DNA from: Bdellovibrionales bacterium
GTDB taxonomy: Bacteria > Bdellovibrionota > FAC87 > UBA2466
Direction of reading: 5' to 3'
Length of the DNA: 44,574 nt
Assembly (NCBI GenBank): GCA_005776395.1
Contig: SXPJ01000018.1
Span: 1 to 44,574, forward strand
In this document: in pieces, positions 34,882 to 44,450 of the stretch
Layout of the letters: every line of letters starts with the position of its first letter
Position numbering within the stretch: position 1 is the first letter of the stretch
The notes under the pieces: generated by a model
Told to the model about the DNA's origin: nothing
What the model saw: only the letters and a program-made list of their open reading frames with translations
The model's database searches: none
Position numbers and translations under genes: made by a program

Positions 34882-36786
34882 ATGGTGTCGGTATCTCACA
34901 TTTTAGTTGCGATGATCGTATTACCCCTAGTGGGAAGTATTTTGAATGGCCTTGTGATACGCCCTGCATTTCCAAAACGCGCCGGGGTCATAGCTAGCTT
35001 TTTTGCGGTGAGCTCTTTTTCTTGTGCTCTTTTTCTTTTTTCTAATTTAAGCCATGAATTGCAAAGTATTACCTGGGCAATGGATTGGTTTGATGTAGGT
35101 GATTTCCATCAGAAGTGGGGACTTAAATTTGATGCTTTAACTGCGATCATGGCTTTGGTTGTAACCGGCATTGGTTCTCTTATTCATCTCTATTCAATTG
35201 GCTACATGGCTGAGGAGCGGGGTCCAAGCCGTTACTTCGCCTATCTCAATCTATTTTTATTCAACATGCTTCTTCTGATTACTTCCGATAATCTTTTAGG
35301 ATTATTTGTGGGCTGGGACGGGGTAGGGCTCTGTTCCTATCTTCTTATTGGATATTGGTACGAGGATCTAGATAAAGCTAAAGCTGGAATGAAGGCTTTT
35401 CTTGTGAATCGTATTGGTGATGCTGGATTTTTAATTGGCCTTTTTTACTGTTACCAAATGTTTCATACGATCCGTTTTGATGAAATTGAGAGGTTGCTTG
35501 CGACCTCAAGTCAGTTTGATCTTCATCTATTAAATATTGCTGCCTTCTTTTTGTTTGTAGGGGCCACTGGGAAATCGGCTCAGATTCCGTTGTATGTGTG
35601 GTTGCCTGATGCGATGGCGGGTCCTACTCCCGTGAGTGCGCTTATTCACGCTGCCACCATGGTGACGGCGGGTGTCTATTTAATCTGTCGAATGAATTTC
35701 TTGTACATGCTGACTCCCGATACCAATGCCATTATAGCCTGGATCGGTGTGGGAACGGCTTTGTTTGCTGCTTTAATTGCTACGGCACAAAGAGACATTA
35801 AAAAAGTATTGGCCTATTCAACGGTCAGTCAGCTAGGTCTCATGTTTTTAGCTGTAGGATGTAAGGCCTATTTCGCAGCTATTTTTCATTTGATGACTCA
35901 TGCCTTTTTTAAAGCTCTTCTCTTCTTAGGGGCTGGAAGCGTTATTCACGGCCTACATGGAGAGCAAAATATTTGTCATATGGGGGGGCTCCGAAAGAAA
36001 ATGCCCGGAACCTTTCTAACCTGTTTGATTGCAACTGCGGCGATCTGCGGAATCCCCCCACTGTCTGGATTTTTTAGTAAAGATACGATTCTCTTTAGTG
36101 CCTTGGCTTCGGAATCTACTCAAGCCACTACACTTTGGGTCTTAGCGCTTGTGGCTTCAACTTTAACTGCTTTCTACATGACTCGAATGTTTGTACTGGT
36201 TTTCTTAGGAGAATATCGAGGAGAGGTTCATCCCCATGAAAGTCCTTGGGTTATGTTACTGCCGTTGATGCTTCTTGCGGTGGGAAGTGCGTTGAGTGGA
36301 TTTCTAGGAGTTCCACATGGGTTACATCTCATGCCCAATTTTTTAGAATCCTATCTTTCAACTGTTCTTGTAGAGTTTCCAGAAGAGGTGACTATAGTAT
36401 CGGAGCACTCTGCGATGTTTATCGCAACTGGATTAGCTCTGTCGGGAATTCTTGTGGCCTGGTTTTTCTATGGAAAACTTTCTCGCGCCGAGGCAGTTCA
36501 AAAAGGGTTGAGACCTTTTCAAATTATATTTGCGAATAAATTCTGGATTGATGAACTCTATGATCTAGTTTTTGTAACTCCATTCAAGTGGGGCTGTCGG
36601 TTTTTTTCGAGATTTATTGATTCCTTTGTAATTGATGGATTGGCTCTTTTACCAGCGAGAGTTTCCTCGGTGGGATCTGTATTTTTAAGTGTAATTCAAT
36701 CAGGATTGGTTCAGTTTTATCTGATGATTTTTCTTCTCGGAGGATTGTGGGTGTTGTGGCATTCGTTGAAAGGGTGGGTAATTTAA
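34882..36786 (+). CDS. nuoL: NADH-quinone oxidoreductase subunit L, set 2 (Glu to Asp in TM5)
   Basis: 634 residues, shorter than the set 1 copy and without its His-rich loops. Antiporter-like domain with YVWLPDAMAGPTPVSALIHAATMV intact. The TM5 carboxylate that is Glu in nearly all NuoL (E144 in E. coli) is Asp here: D146 in VGWDGVGLCSYLLIGYWY (codon GAC at 35317-35319). Set 1 retains Glu. The lateral-helix region (FWIDELYDLVFVTPFKWG) and terminal anchor are present, so the protein looks complete. Confidence 0.95.
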   Translation: MVSVSHILVAMIVLPLVGSILNGLVIRPAFPKRAGVIASFFAVSSFSCALFLFSNLSHELQSITWAMDWFDVGDFHQKWGLKFDALTAIMALVVTGIGSLIHLYSIGYMAEERGPSRYFAYLNLFLFNMLLLITSDNLLGLFVGWDGVGLCSYLLIGYWYEDLDKAKAGMKAFLVNRIGDAGFLIGLFYCYQMFHTIRFDEIERLLATSSQFDLHLLNIAAFFLFVGATGKSAQIPLYVWLPDAMAGPTPVSALIHAATMVTAGVYLICRMNFLYMLTPDTNAIIAWIGVGTALFAALIATAQRDIKKVLAYSTVSQLGLMFLAVGCKAYFAAIFHLMTHAFFKALLFLGAGSVIHGLHGEQNICHMGGLRKKMPGTFLTCLIATAAICGIPPLSGFFSKDTILFSALASESTQATTLWVLALVASTLTAFYMTRMFVLVFLGEYRGEVHPHESPWVMLLPLMLLAVGSALSGFLGVPHGLHLMPNFLESYLSTVLVEFPEEVTIVSEHSAMFIATGLALSGILVAWFFYGKLSRAEAVQKGLRPFQIIFANKFWIDELYDLVFVTPFKWGCRFFSRFIDSFVIDGLALLPARVSSVGSVFLSVIQSGLVQFYLMIFLLGGLWVLWHSLKGWVI

Positions 36787-36787
36787 A

Positions 36788-38329
36788 GTGACAGACTCAC
36801 TATTAGCCCTATTGCTTTTTGTCCCCTTAGTTGGAGTTGTTCTATGTATACCTTTGTCTCAGGAGCTTACTAAGTGGATAGCACTTTTAACCTCTTTGGT
36901 TGGAGTTGTTTTAGCGGGAATCCTCTATCAAAATTTTAATGCGGCCGATTCAGCAAATTTGCAGATGGCATGGTCGTTTCCTTGGATTTCAAGTTACGGA
37001 ATTAAGTTTGGTTTAGCTGTTGATGGGTTGAGTTTTCCTCTCATTCTTTTGACCAAAGTCATGATGCCGATAGCACTTTTAGCTAGCTGGGGCGAAGCTC
37101 GAAGACTTCGAGCTTTTATGAGTTGCTTTTTATTTCTTGATTTTGCGATGACAGGAACTTTTCTAGCAACTGATCTCTTTCTCTTTTATGTTTTTTGGGA
37201 ATTAATGCTGATTCCGATGGTCCTACTTATCGGTGTATGGGGAGGTCAGAATCGGGTTTACGCGGCACTTAAGTTTTTCCTTTTTACGTTTACGGGTAGT
37301 GTTTTGATGTTGGTTTCGATCCTCTGGATTTTTGGTGCCCATTACAGTCAATTGGATTCGTTTACTGGAGAGATCTCTCAGTATTCGAAATTGGTCTTTT
37401 CGCCAGAACCGGTATTTTGGAGCTTAACAGTTCAGGATCTGATTTTTTGGGGGTTCACGGTTGCCTTCTTAATTAAGGTTCCACTTTTTCCTTTTCACAC
37501 TTGGCTACCCGATGCCCATGTTCAGGCGCCTACCGGGGGCAGTGTTCTTCTAGCTGCGATTCTTCTAAAAATGGGAACTTATGGGCTGATGAGATTCTCT
37601 ATTCCTTTTTGTCCTGATTCTTTCATAAAAGCGATTCCTGTACTTTCTTTCTTGAGTTTAGTCGGAATTGTGTACGGAGCTTGGGTTGCTTTTCATCAAA
37701 GTGACATGAAAAAATTGGTAGCCTATTCTTCTGTAAGCCATCTAGGTTTTGTGGTCTTAGGACTTTGTGCCTTAAATCGTGAGGGGCTCACAGGAAGTGT
37801 TCTTCAGATGATTAATCACGGCATATCAAGCGGAGCTTTATTTCTTCTTGTGGGAATTCTTTATGAACGACGTCACAGTCGACAGTTTGAAGATTTGGGT
37901 GGACTTGCCTCTGTGATGCCTCGGTACGCCTTTTTTCTAGTCTTTGTGGTTTGTTCAAGTATGGCGGTTCCTGGTCTCAATGGTTTTGTGGGAGAGTTTT
38001 TAATTCTTCTAGGCGCATTTAAAGCTAAACCCATGTGGGCTTATGTCGCAGTGACGGCCGCACTTTTTGGGGCTGTTTATCTTTTAGAGATGTTGAGACG
38101 GGTTCTCTTTGGGCCGATTACCTCTGGAGAGAATAAGAATTTGAAGGATTTATCCCTTAGGGATTGGGTAAGCTTAGTTTCAATTACAGTCATGATTTTG
38201 ATGCTAGGGATAAGCCCTAATTTTCTTTTGAAGAAAATTGATCCGGCACTTGATGCTTTTTGGAAAGCGGCTCTCAAAAAGACCCATGTGGATACAGTAC
38301 TCTCTGGAAAGCGAGATAGGAAAGTATGA
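36788..38329 (+). CDS. nuoM: NADH-quinone oxidoreductase subunit M, set 2
   Basis: 513 residues with a GTG start 1 bp after nuoL. TM5 E138 (FWELMLIPMVLLIGVWG), TM7 K230 (LIKVPLFPFHTWLPDAHVQAPT) and LLKMGTYG are conserved, including the Asp that set 1 lacks. VGEFLILLGAF near the C-terminal half is also typical. It overlaps nuoN by 4 bp. Confidence 0.95.
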   Translation: MTDSLLALLLFVPLVGVVLCIPLSQELTKWIALLTSLVGVVLAGILYQNFNAADSANLQMAWSFPWISSYGIKFGLAVDGLSFPLILLTKVMMPIALLASWGEARRLRAFMSCFLFLDFAMTGTFLATDLFLFYVFWELMLIPMVLLIGVWGGQNRVYAALKFFLFTFTGSVLMLVSILWIFGAHYSQLDSFTGEISQYSKLVFSPEPVFWSLTVQDLIFWGFTVAFLIKVPLFPFHTWLPDAHVQAPTGGSVLLAAILLKMGTYGLMRFSIPFCPDSFIKAIPVLSFLSLVGIVYGAWVAFHQSDMKKLVAYSSVSHLGFVVLGLCALNREGLTGSVLQMINHGISSGALFLLVGILYERRHSRQFEDLGGLASVMPRYAFFLVFVVCSSMAVPGLNGFVGEFLILLGAFKAKPMWAYVAVTAALFGAVYLLEMLRRVLFGPITSGENKNLKDLSLRDWVSLVSITVMILMLGISPNFLLKKIDPALDAFWKAALKKTHVDTVLSGKRDRKV

Positions 38330-39807
38330 ATACGGTAGTGGATTACTTTTTAATTCCGTTATTACCGGTAATGGCCTTTATCTTTGCAGGGCTACTTCTT
38401 ATTTTAGTTCAGTGTTTTAAACGTCCAAGTCTTAGGCCCTTCACAAAATTGTTGGGATTTTTGGGGCCCGTGGGAGCGATGGGGGCGACCTGGTATTTAT
38501 TTAAATCTCAACCTCTGGCCTATTCGACAGCCATGGCAGGTTCTTATGAAGCCTGGTTGAATGAGTTTATTCAATCTTATCAGTTAGACTCGATTACCAT
38601 GGTTTGGTATTGGGCGATTGGAGCCCTATCTTTTGTCTCCTTTATTTTTATTGAGGCCTATTTTGCGGATTTAGAAGAGCTTCCTGAGATTTTAATTCTT
38701 CTTGAGTTTATTGCTGCAGCGATGATGCTACTTATTTCGGCTAGTAATCTTCTTATGGTTTTCATGGCTCTTGAACTCATGTCGTTACCGACTTATGTGC
38801 TAGTCGGAATCGAGAGAGAGAAGCATTTTGGAGCTGAAGCCTCCTTGAAATATTTTCTTTTTGGTTCATTTGCTACAGTTCTATTGTTGTTTTCAATAGC
38901 GCTTCTTTATGCCTACACGGGAAGTTTACAGTTTACACAGATTTCAAATTTTTTAAGAGTGCCTGTGGGAGGAGAAAATCCAAGTGGTCTTATGGTTCTT
39001 GCGGCCTCGGCTCTTTTTATTATTTCGGTAGGTTTTAAGTTGGGGATGGCGCCATTTCATATGTGGCTTCCAGATGCCTATGAAGGTGCCTCTACGCCCA
39101 TTACCGGTTTTATGGGAAGTGCCATTAAGCTTGCGGGATTCGGCATGGCCCTTAGATTATGGTGGGGAATGTTAGCCCCTATTTCAAGCCATTGGACAGA
39201 AATTCTGGGAGTCCTTTCAGTTCTCACGATGTTTGTGGGAAATCTGGGGGCTTTAAAGCAGAAAAATTTAAAACGGTTATTTGCCTACTCGAGTATCTCT
39301 CATGCAGGGTATTTAATTTTGGGGTTGATCTCGATTTCTAAAGTAGGCAGTCAACTTGGCGTACAGAACCTCTTCTATTACTTGGTAGTTTACGGTTTTA
39401 TGTTTTTGGGGATCTTTGGAATTTTGGCAGTTATCGAAAAGCAAACTGGAAGTACTGATCTTTCTAACGTAGAAGGAATCGGTTTTTCACATCCCTTTTT
39501 AGGTTTGTGTTTTTTAGTTTTGGTCTTGTCGGCAGCTGGAATTCCACCTACAGCTGGATTTTTAGGGAAGTATCTTCTGTTTGCCGATGCCGTTAGAACT
39601 GGCCATACGACTTTGGTAGTTTTGGCGGTGCTAAGCAGTGTGATTGGAGTCTATTACTATCTGAGAGTTCTTGTGGCTCTCTATATGACCGAACCGTCTC
39701 AAAGAATAGTTCTTACGACTAAAAACAGGTTGGTATTTCTGGGAATTTTAGCCTGTGCCTTTTGCATGATCTTCTTTTCATTTTTTCCACAGAAACTCGG
39801 TATTTAA
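38326..39807 (+). CDS. nuoN: NADH-quinone oxidoreductase subunit N, set 2
   Basis: 493 residues. FMALELMSLPTYVLVGI has the TM5 Glu; GAEASLKYFLFGSFA and APFHMWLPDAYEGASTPITGFM carry the usual lysine and TM7-8 loop. In the following helix it reads SAIKLAGFGMALR where set 1 has GPKAAGFAALLR; the Lys is kept. Last gene of the 14-gene complex I block, ending 7 bp before a convergent gene. Confidence 0.95.
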   Translation: MNTVVDYFLIPLLPVMAFIFAGLLLILVQCFKRPSLRPFTKLLGFLGPVGAMGATWYLFKSQPLAYSTAMAGSYEAWLNEFIQSYQLDSITMVWYWAIGALSFVSFIFIEAYFADLEELPEILILLEFIAAAMMLLISASNLLMVFMALELMSLPTYVLVGIEREKHFGAEASLKYFLFGSFATVLLLFSIALLYAYTGSLQFTQISNFLRVPVGGENPSGLMVLAASALFIISVGFKLGMAPFHMWLPDAYEGASTPITGFMGSAIKLAGFGMALRLWWGMLAPISSHWTEILGVLSVLTMFVGNLGALKQKNLKRLFAYSSISHAGYLILGLISISKVGSQLGVQNLFYYLVVYGFMFLGIFGILAVIEKQTGSTDLSNVEGIGFSHPFLGLCFLVLVLSAAGIPPTAGFLGKYLLFADAVRTGHTTLVVLAVLSSVIGVYYYLRVLVALYMTEPSQRIVLTTKNRLVFLGILACAFCMIFFSFFPQKLGI

Positions 39808-39814
39808 AGCCTTT

Positions 39815-40537
39815 TTAAAAACGATAACCTAAAGAGAAAGATCCTGAGGGAACCTGTTGGGTAAAGTCTATTTGAAAGGCTATATTCATGGGGAGTTCGA
39901 TTTCGGTTCCTATTAAGAGATGAGGTGCGAGAGATGAGCCACTTTGCTCTAAGGGGGAAACGGTCTTTGAGACCGTAGCTGTCGCAAAGAGAAGTCCTAA
40001 TCCTATATAGGGCTTTAACCTAACAAAATCCTTACTAGCCATCACTCCTATCTCAAATTCATCACCACTAAAGGAATCATTAAATCCATTAAGACGAGTG
40101 TAATTAATAAAGACTGCACTTGTAGCAAACGAGTCTCGCTCTTCTAAGTATGTCCATTTTCCTAGAAATCCTAGAGTTGCCATTGTTTGTAACACCTCTT
40201 GACTAGAAAGGTTAATGGCAGTCTCGAGTCCCATTCCTAATCCCTTAGTGATATTAAGTCTGGGAGATGGAATAACTATTGGAAAACTTGCAGATCCATT
40301 TCCTAGGTCATTTAGATTTCCGGAATGAACTAGAGTGGTTTCAAATGAAATTTTAACTCCAGGGAAAATGGGATAGGCCTCTGCGGATCTCATTACTCGC
40401 GTTACATTTCCAAAGGCTAGAGTTTCAATGAGTGTTTTTAGTTCAGTTTTAGTTAGCCCTACGGGGAGTTTAATTGCAAATATGGGTTGGCTAATAAGAG
40501 CAATGATAAAAAAAAGTAATTTAAAGAGATTGATCAC
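39815..40537 (-). CDS. Predicted outer-membrane beta-barrel protein
   Basis: 240 residues with a signal peptide (residues 1-21, ending PIFA). The mature part alternates hydrophobic and polar residues in short strands separated by Gly/Ser/Asn turns and ends in FSLGYRF, the terminal-Phe signal used by the BAM machinery to insert barrels. The size suggests eight to ten strands. It uses a GTG start with no good ribosome-binding site. It is convergent with nuoN. No specific function is recognised. Confidence 0.65.
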   Translation of the reverse strand: MINLFKLLFFIIALISQPIFAIKLPVGLTKTELKTLIETLAFGNVTRVMRSAEAYPIFPGVKISFETTLVHSGNLNDLGNGSASFPIVIPSPRLNITKGLGMGLETAINLSSQEVLQTMATLGFLGKWTYLEERDSFATSAVFINYTRLNGFNDSFSGDEFEIGVMASKDFVRLKPYIGLGLLFATATVSKTVSPLEQSGSSLAPHLLIGTEIELPMNIAFQIDFTQQVPSGSFSLGYRF

Positions 40538-40710
40538 TTAAGTTAATTTAAAACATCTAACTATAAGAGGCGATATAAAAACTAACTAGAGAGACTGAAG
40601 TTATGGAACGTGTTGTTAGGCCTGGGATTAACAGGCTTTTAGTAAAAAACTGTTATTCACTGAAGTATTCGGATTGCCAAGTCGTATAATCTCTAGCAAA
40701 CTCCAAACCG

Positions 40711-41679
40711 ATGGGCCAAAGCAACCTTTTTGATCAGTCTCAAAGTCCTTCTCCAAAAGAACTCTCAGATGAGTTTTTTAATTACTTAAAAGCGGAGAAA
40801 AGCGCTAGTAAATATACGTTACTTAACTACGAGATAGATTTACGCCATTGGTTTACATTTATTTTTGATGAGGCCCCTGGAAAGTTCTCGATAGAGAGCT
40901 TTACCAATTTAAAACTTCTTAGAAGTTACTTGGCTAATCAAGGGGAAAAATACTCTAAAGCGACTCTTTGCCGTCGTCTGTCCGTGATTAAGGGATTTTT
41001 AAAGTTTCTTCATCGAGAAGGGTACATAGAGAAAAATGTAGCCAAACTCATTGCTCAGCCCAAAATGGCTGAAAAGTTGCCTAAGATTTTAAAACCGGAG
41101 GAAGTTATTCGGCTTATTGAGGGAACCCCCGGAGCTACTTTACGTGAAAAAAGAATTCGAGCAGTGATAGAGCTTCTCTATTCGACAGGAATTCGGGTTT
41201 CTGAGTTGGCTGGAATCACTTATGAGAAGGTGGATTTCAAAATGGGCGTTGTTAGGGTTTTGGGTAAAGGAAATAAAGAGCGAATGGTGCCTATGGGGCG
41301 TCACTGTATGGTAGCTATTCGAGATTATGTGGACTCGATTCCTGCTACTCAAAAACAAGGGCCGCAAACTCCTCTTTTTATGAATCAAGATGGAGAGGCC
41401 ATTTCGGTAAGAAGTATTCAGCGAAATATTCGGGAGTTTGCTGTTCAAACTTTGGGCCCGATAGGCCTTGAAGTCACTCCCCATACACTTCGCCATTCCT
41501 GTGCGACCCATCTGCTTTCAAGGGGAGCAGGGCTTCGAGAGATTCAGGAGCTTTTGGGTCATGATTCATTGGTTACAACTCAAAAATATACTCAAGTAGA
41601 TACTGAACGTCTAAAGGCATCTTATCGTAAAGCGCACCCTAAAGAACTTGAGAGACGTAAAAAAGAGAAAGAGTATTAA
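40711..41679 (+). CDS. Site-specific tyrosine recombinase, XerC/XerD type
   Basis: 322 residues. The N-terminal SAM-like DNA-binding domain spans about 18-112, and the catalytic domain carries R162 (STGIRVSELAG), K186 (LGKGNKER), H258-R261 (HTLRH), H284 (LGHDS) and the nucleophile Y293 (TTQKYTQV), a full set. Such enzymes resolve chromosome dimers at dif; some serve mobile elements. The motif spacing and absence of cargo point to the housekeeping Xer type; XerC and XerD cannot be told apart by eye. A TATAAT at 40685-40690 may be its -10. It precedes the ThyX-like gene by 2 bp. Confidence 0.9.
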   Translation: MGQSNLFDQSQSPSPKELSDEFFNYLKAEKSASKYTLLNYEIDLRHWFTFIFDEAPGKFSIESFTNLKLLRSYLANQGEKYSKATLCRRLSVIKGFLKFLHREGYIEKNVAKLIAQPKMAEKLPKILKPEEVIRLIEGTPGATLREKRIRAVIELLYSTGIRVSELAGITYEKVDFKMGVVRVLGKGNKERMVPMGRHCMVAIRDYVDSIPATQKQGPQTPLFMNQDGEAISVRSIQRNIREFAVQTLGPIGLEVTPHTLRHSCATHLLSRGAGLREIQELLGHDSLVTTQKYTQVDTERLKASYRKAHPKELERRKKEKEY

Positions 41680-41681
41680 AA

Positions 41682-43253
41682 GTGGAAACGCTACGTTCAT
41701 TTCAGGATATTGAAGTTAGTTTAGTGGGAGCTGTTGCTCAACCCTATGAAGTTGCCGTGGCCTCTGCCAGAACCTGTTACTCTGGAAAAGGAATTGTCTA
41801 TCCCTCTGATGTTTCTACGAGTGATAAAATGGTGGCTCTTCGAGACAAAATTGCCTCCTCTACAATGCATGCAGGTCACTTAACGACGAGACAACATGCT
41901 CATTTTGTTTTTGCTCTTTCGGGTGTTTCTAGACAGTTTATTTGGAGCTTTCTTCATAGCCATCCTTTTTATAACTCGGAGCAGGTGAGTCAGCGGTATG
42001 TAAGAGTCAAGCCAGGTAATTTTCTTATGCCTCCATTGGAAGCTAAGGCGCAGGAAATTTATTTGAAAACTATTTCAGCTCAGACTGAGGACTATGAAAA
42101 TTTAATTAAAATTTTGAAAGGGCCCATTTCTATCGAGTACTACGATAGATTTAAGTCGAGAAAGAAATACGCTGATAAATGGGATGGTTCAGTTGATAAA
42201 CGTTGTTACGAAGTAGCTCGTTATGTTTTAGGAGTGGGAACCACAGCCTATCTTTACCATACTGTAAGTGCTTTGACGTTGTTACGTTATGCTAAACTTT
42301 GCGAACTTTTTGAAACCCCTGATGAACAAAAACAGGTCATCAAAAAAATGCTTGATTGTGTGAAGGCGGTTGATCCTCTATTTGAAAAAGAGATTCCTGA
42401 TCCACTCCCTATTGAAAAGACGATTGAATATGAATTGTTAAATCAGTTCAAAAGTAGATCTCGTAATCAACGTGAAACTTTTATTAGAGAGTTTGATTGT
42501 CAGCTCGAAGGGAAGACCTCTAAGCTTATCAACTACACTCATGGAGCAGAGGAGTTATTAGCTAATGCACTAAGAACTTCCTTAGGTCAGCTGAAAAGTG
42601 AATTGTCTAATGATCAGGCTTTGGAATTATTATTGGACCCTAAAAACAATTCAATTCTAGCTGATACTCTAAATGCGGGAACCTTCGATAAATTGAGTCA
42701 ATTGTTCCACCATGTGCATTTCACTTTTCAAAAGAAAATAAGCCATACTGCAGATTCTCAAGACCAACGTCATAGAGCTGTTCTAGCGAGTCGACCTGTT
42801 TTACTTTGCCATTACAGTGGAAAGCCAGATTACATAACTCCCTATGGAATTGAACACTGCCCTGAAGCTTTAGAGCTCTATACACGCAGTATGGATCGAA
42901 CTTTTGATAGTGTGAACCAGCTTCTGGATCTGGGGGTGAAAGAGGAATATGCTTATTATCTTCTTCCCAATTCTTTAAGTATTCGAATGGTCTCAACGGG
43001 TGATCTTCAAGGATATCAGCATAAATGGAAAATGAGATCCTGTTACAATGCCCAAGAAGAGATCTTTAGAGCTACTATCGATGAGATCACTCAAGTGAGA
43101 GAGCTTTTCCCCAAAATTGCACAGCACTTAAAGGCCCCTTGTTATTTGAGACAGAGGGCGGGGGTGACCCCTTATTGCCCAGAAGGGGATAGATTCTGTG
43201 GTCTTCCAGTTTGGAAGTATGAGATAGATCAATACGATAGAAAAAGTATTTAA
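41682..43253 (+). CDS. ThyX-like flavin-dependent thymidylate synthase homologue, two-domain form
   Basis: 523 residues, over twice the usual 220-250 of ThyX. Two related halves can be traced. In the first, HPFYNSEQVSQRYV occupies the place of the signature RHRxxSxNxxSxR, but the expected Arg-His-Arg reads Ser-His-Pro (93-95). In the second, an RHR (363-365) precedes AVLASRP, and NSLSIRM plus KMRSCYNAQEEI match the C-terminal ThyX region. ThyX makes dTMP from dUMP using FAD and methylenetetrahydrofolate. Whether this protein does so is unclear. GTG start, 2 bp after the recombinase stop. Confidence 0.7.
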   Translation: METLRSFQDIEVSLVGAVAQPYEVAVASARTCYSGKGIVYPSDVSTSDKMVALRDKIASSTMHAGHLTTRQHAHFVFALSGVSRQFIWSFLHSHPFYNSEQVSQRYVRVKPGNFLMPPLEAKAQEIYLKTISAQTEDYENLIKILKGPISIEYYDRFKSRKKYADKWDGSVDKRCYEVARYVLGVGTTAYLYHTVSALTLLRYAKLCELFETPDEQKQVIKKMLDCVKAVDPLFEKEIPDPLPIEKTIEYELLNQFKSRSRNQRETFIREFDCQLEGKTSKLINYTHGAEELLANALRTSLGQLKSELSNDQALELLLDPKNNSILADTLNAGTFDKLSQLFHHVHFTFQKKISHTADSQDQRHRAVLASRPVLLCHYSGKPDYITPYGIEHCPEALELYTRSMDRTFDSVNQLLDLGVKEEYAYYLLPNSLSIRMVSTGDLQGYQHKWKMRSCYNAQEEIFRATIDEITQVRELFPKIAQHLKAPCYLRQRAGVTPYCPEGDRFCGLPVWKYEIDQYDRKSI

Positions 43254-43404
43254 ATAAACTCTAAGCGAACTAGACCCCATAAAAAAACACCGTAAGCAAT
43301 TGAATTTCAATACTAAAATTAATGCCTTATTTTGGGTTTTAGAAATAAAAAAAAGAGGATTCTTCTCTGGATTTCAAATGTCGATTTAGAGTATCTTGCC
43401 GCCC

Positions 43405-44412
43405 ATGCTGGATCCTATTTCCCTATTTAAAGAGAGACACGGAGATTTAAGGTACTTCTTTGCCCCTATGGCGGGTATCTCCGACACTGTCTTTCGTCTT
43501 CTTATGCGAGAACTAGGGGCCCAGTGTGTGGTTTCAGAGCTTCTTTCGGCGGAGGGGCTTATCCGGGGCGGACAAAGAACCCGAGATATGATGCATTTTG
43601 ATGAACGGGAGCGACCCGTAGGCATTCAGATCTTTGGGCACCAAATTTCATCACTCGCTGAAGCCGCAAAAATTGTAGAGGCTTCCGGAGCCGATTTTGT
43701 GGATCTCAATTTTGGATGTCCTGTGAAAAAGGTGGTTTGTGATGGCGGGGGCGCTGCATGGTTAAAAGATCCAGTTAAGCTTGGAGAACTTTTGCAGACC
43801 GTAAAGAGGGGTTTAAGAATTCCTCTAACGATTAAAGTACGAACGGGATGGGATGAAAATTCCAGGAATGTAAAAGAGGTCGTTCATGTGGCCGCAGAGA
43901 GTGGAGTCTCCTGGGTCGCAATTCATGGTCGAACTCGAGCTCAGGGCTATTGTGGATATGCAGATTGGGAATTAATTCGAGAGGTCGCTATACATAGTCG
44001 AATTCCTATTGTGGGGAATGGGGATATTACGGACTCAAAAATGGCTAGAAAAAGAATTGATGAAGGATATGCTCACGCTGTAATGATCGGTCGAGGAGCT
44101 TTAAAAAATCCCTGGATCTTTAGAGAGATTTTAGGTGAAAAAATAGAGTCCAAGCAGTTTTTACCGTTGATTCACCGGCATTTCGATCTTGCTGTAGAGA
44201 AAAAAGATCGCCATCGAGCTTTTCTATCGTTAAAAAAATTTTTGGCTTGGTATGCAGCTGGCTTTCCGAACTCCGGAAAATTTAGATTTGAACTATTTCA
44301 ATTGGAAGATATTGACGCTTTAAGGGATCATGCAAATAACTATTTTGAGAGCATTACTGAGATGCCTAAAATTGATGATGGGCAACCCTTCTTGATGGGC
44401 GGACATGGTTAA
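43405..44412 (+). CDS. dusB: tRNA-dihydrouridine synthase, DusB-like
   Basis: 335 residues from the ATG at 43405 (a TTG 9 bp upstream is in frame). FMN-dependent TIM barrel that reduces uridine in the tRNA D-loop. FFAPMAGISDTVFR, then VDLNFGCPVKKVV with the catalytic Cys near residue 112, IKVRTGW, the IHGRTRAQGY block and IPIVGNGDI are intact. No ribosome-binding site is clear. The 142-bp AT-rich gap upstream (43254-43395) shows nothing else. Confidence 0.9.
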   Translation: MLDPISLFKERHGDLRYFFAPMAGISDTVFRLLMRELGAQCVVSELLSAEGLIRGGQRTRDMMHFDERERPVGIQIFGHQISSLAEAAKIVEASGADFVDLNFGCPVKKVVCDGGGAAWLKDPVKLGELLQTVKRGLRIPLTIKVRTGWDENSRNVKEVVHVAAESGVSWVAIHGRTRAQGYCGYADWELIREVAIHSRIPIVGNGDITDSKMARKRIDEGYAHAVMIGRGALKNPWIFREILGEKIESKQFLPLIHRHFDLAVEKKDRHRAFLSLKKFLAWYAAGFPNSGKFRFELFQLEDIDALRDHANNYFESITEMPKIDDGQPFLMGGHG

Positions 44413-44450
44413 TCGTAATTAAAACTATGATGCTTTATATACCTGGCCCT

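Noticed and set aside
40711-41679. Mobile-element integrase reading of the tyrosine recombinase
   Set aside because: It lies in a housekeeping context with no cargo genes, attachment repeats or tRNA target; the Xer type fits better.
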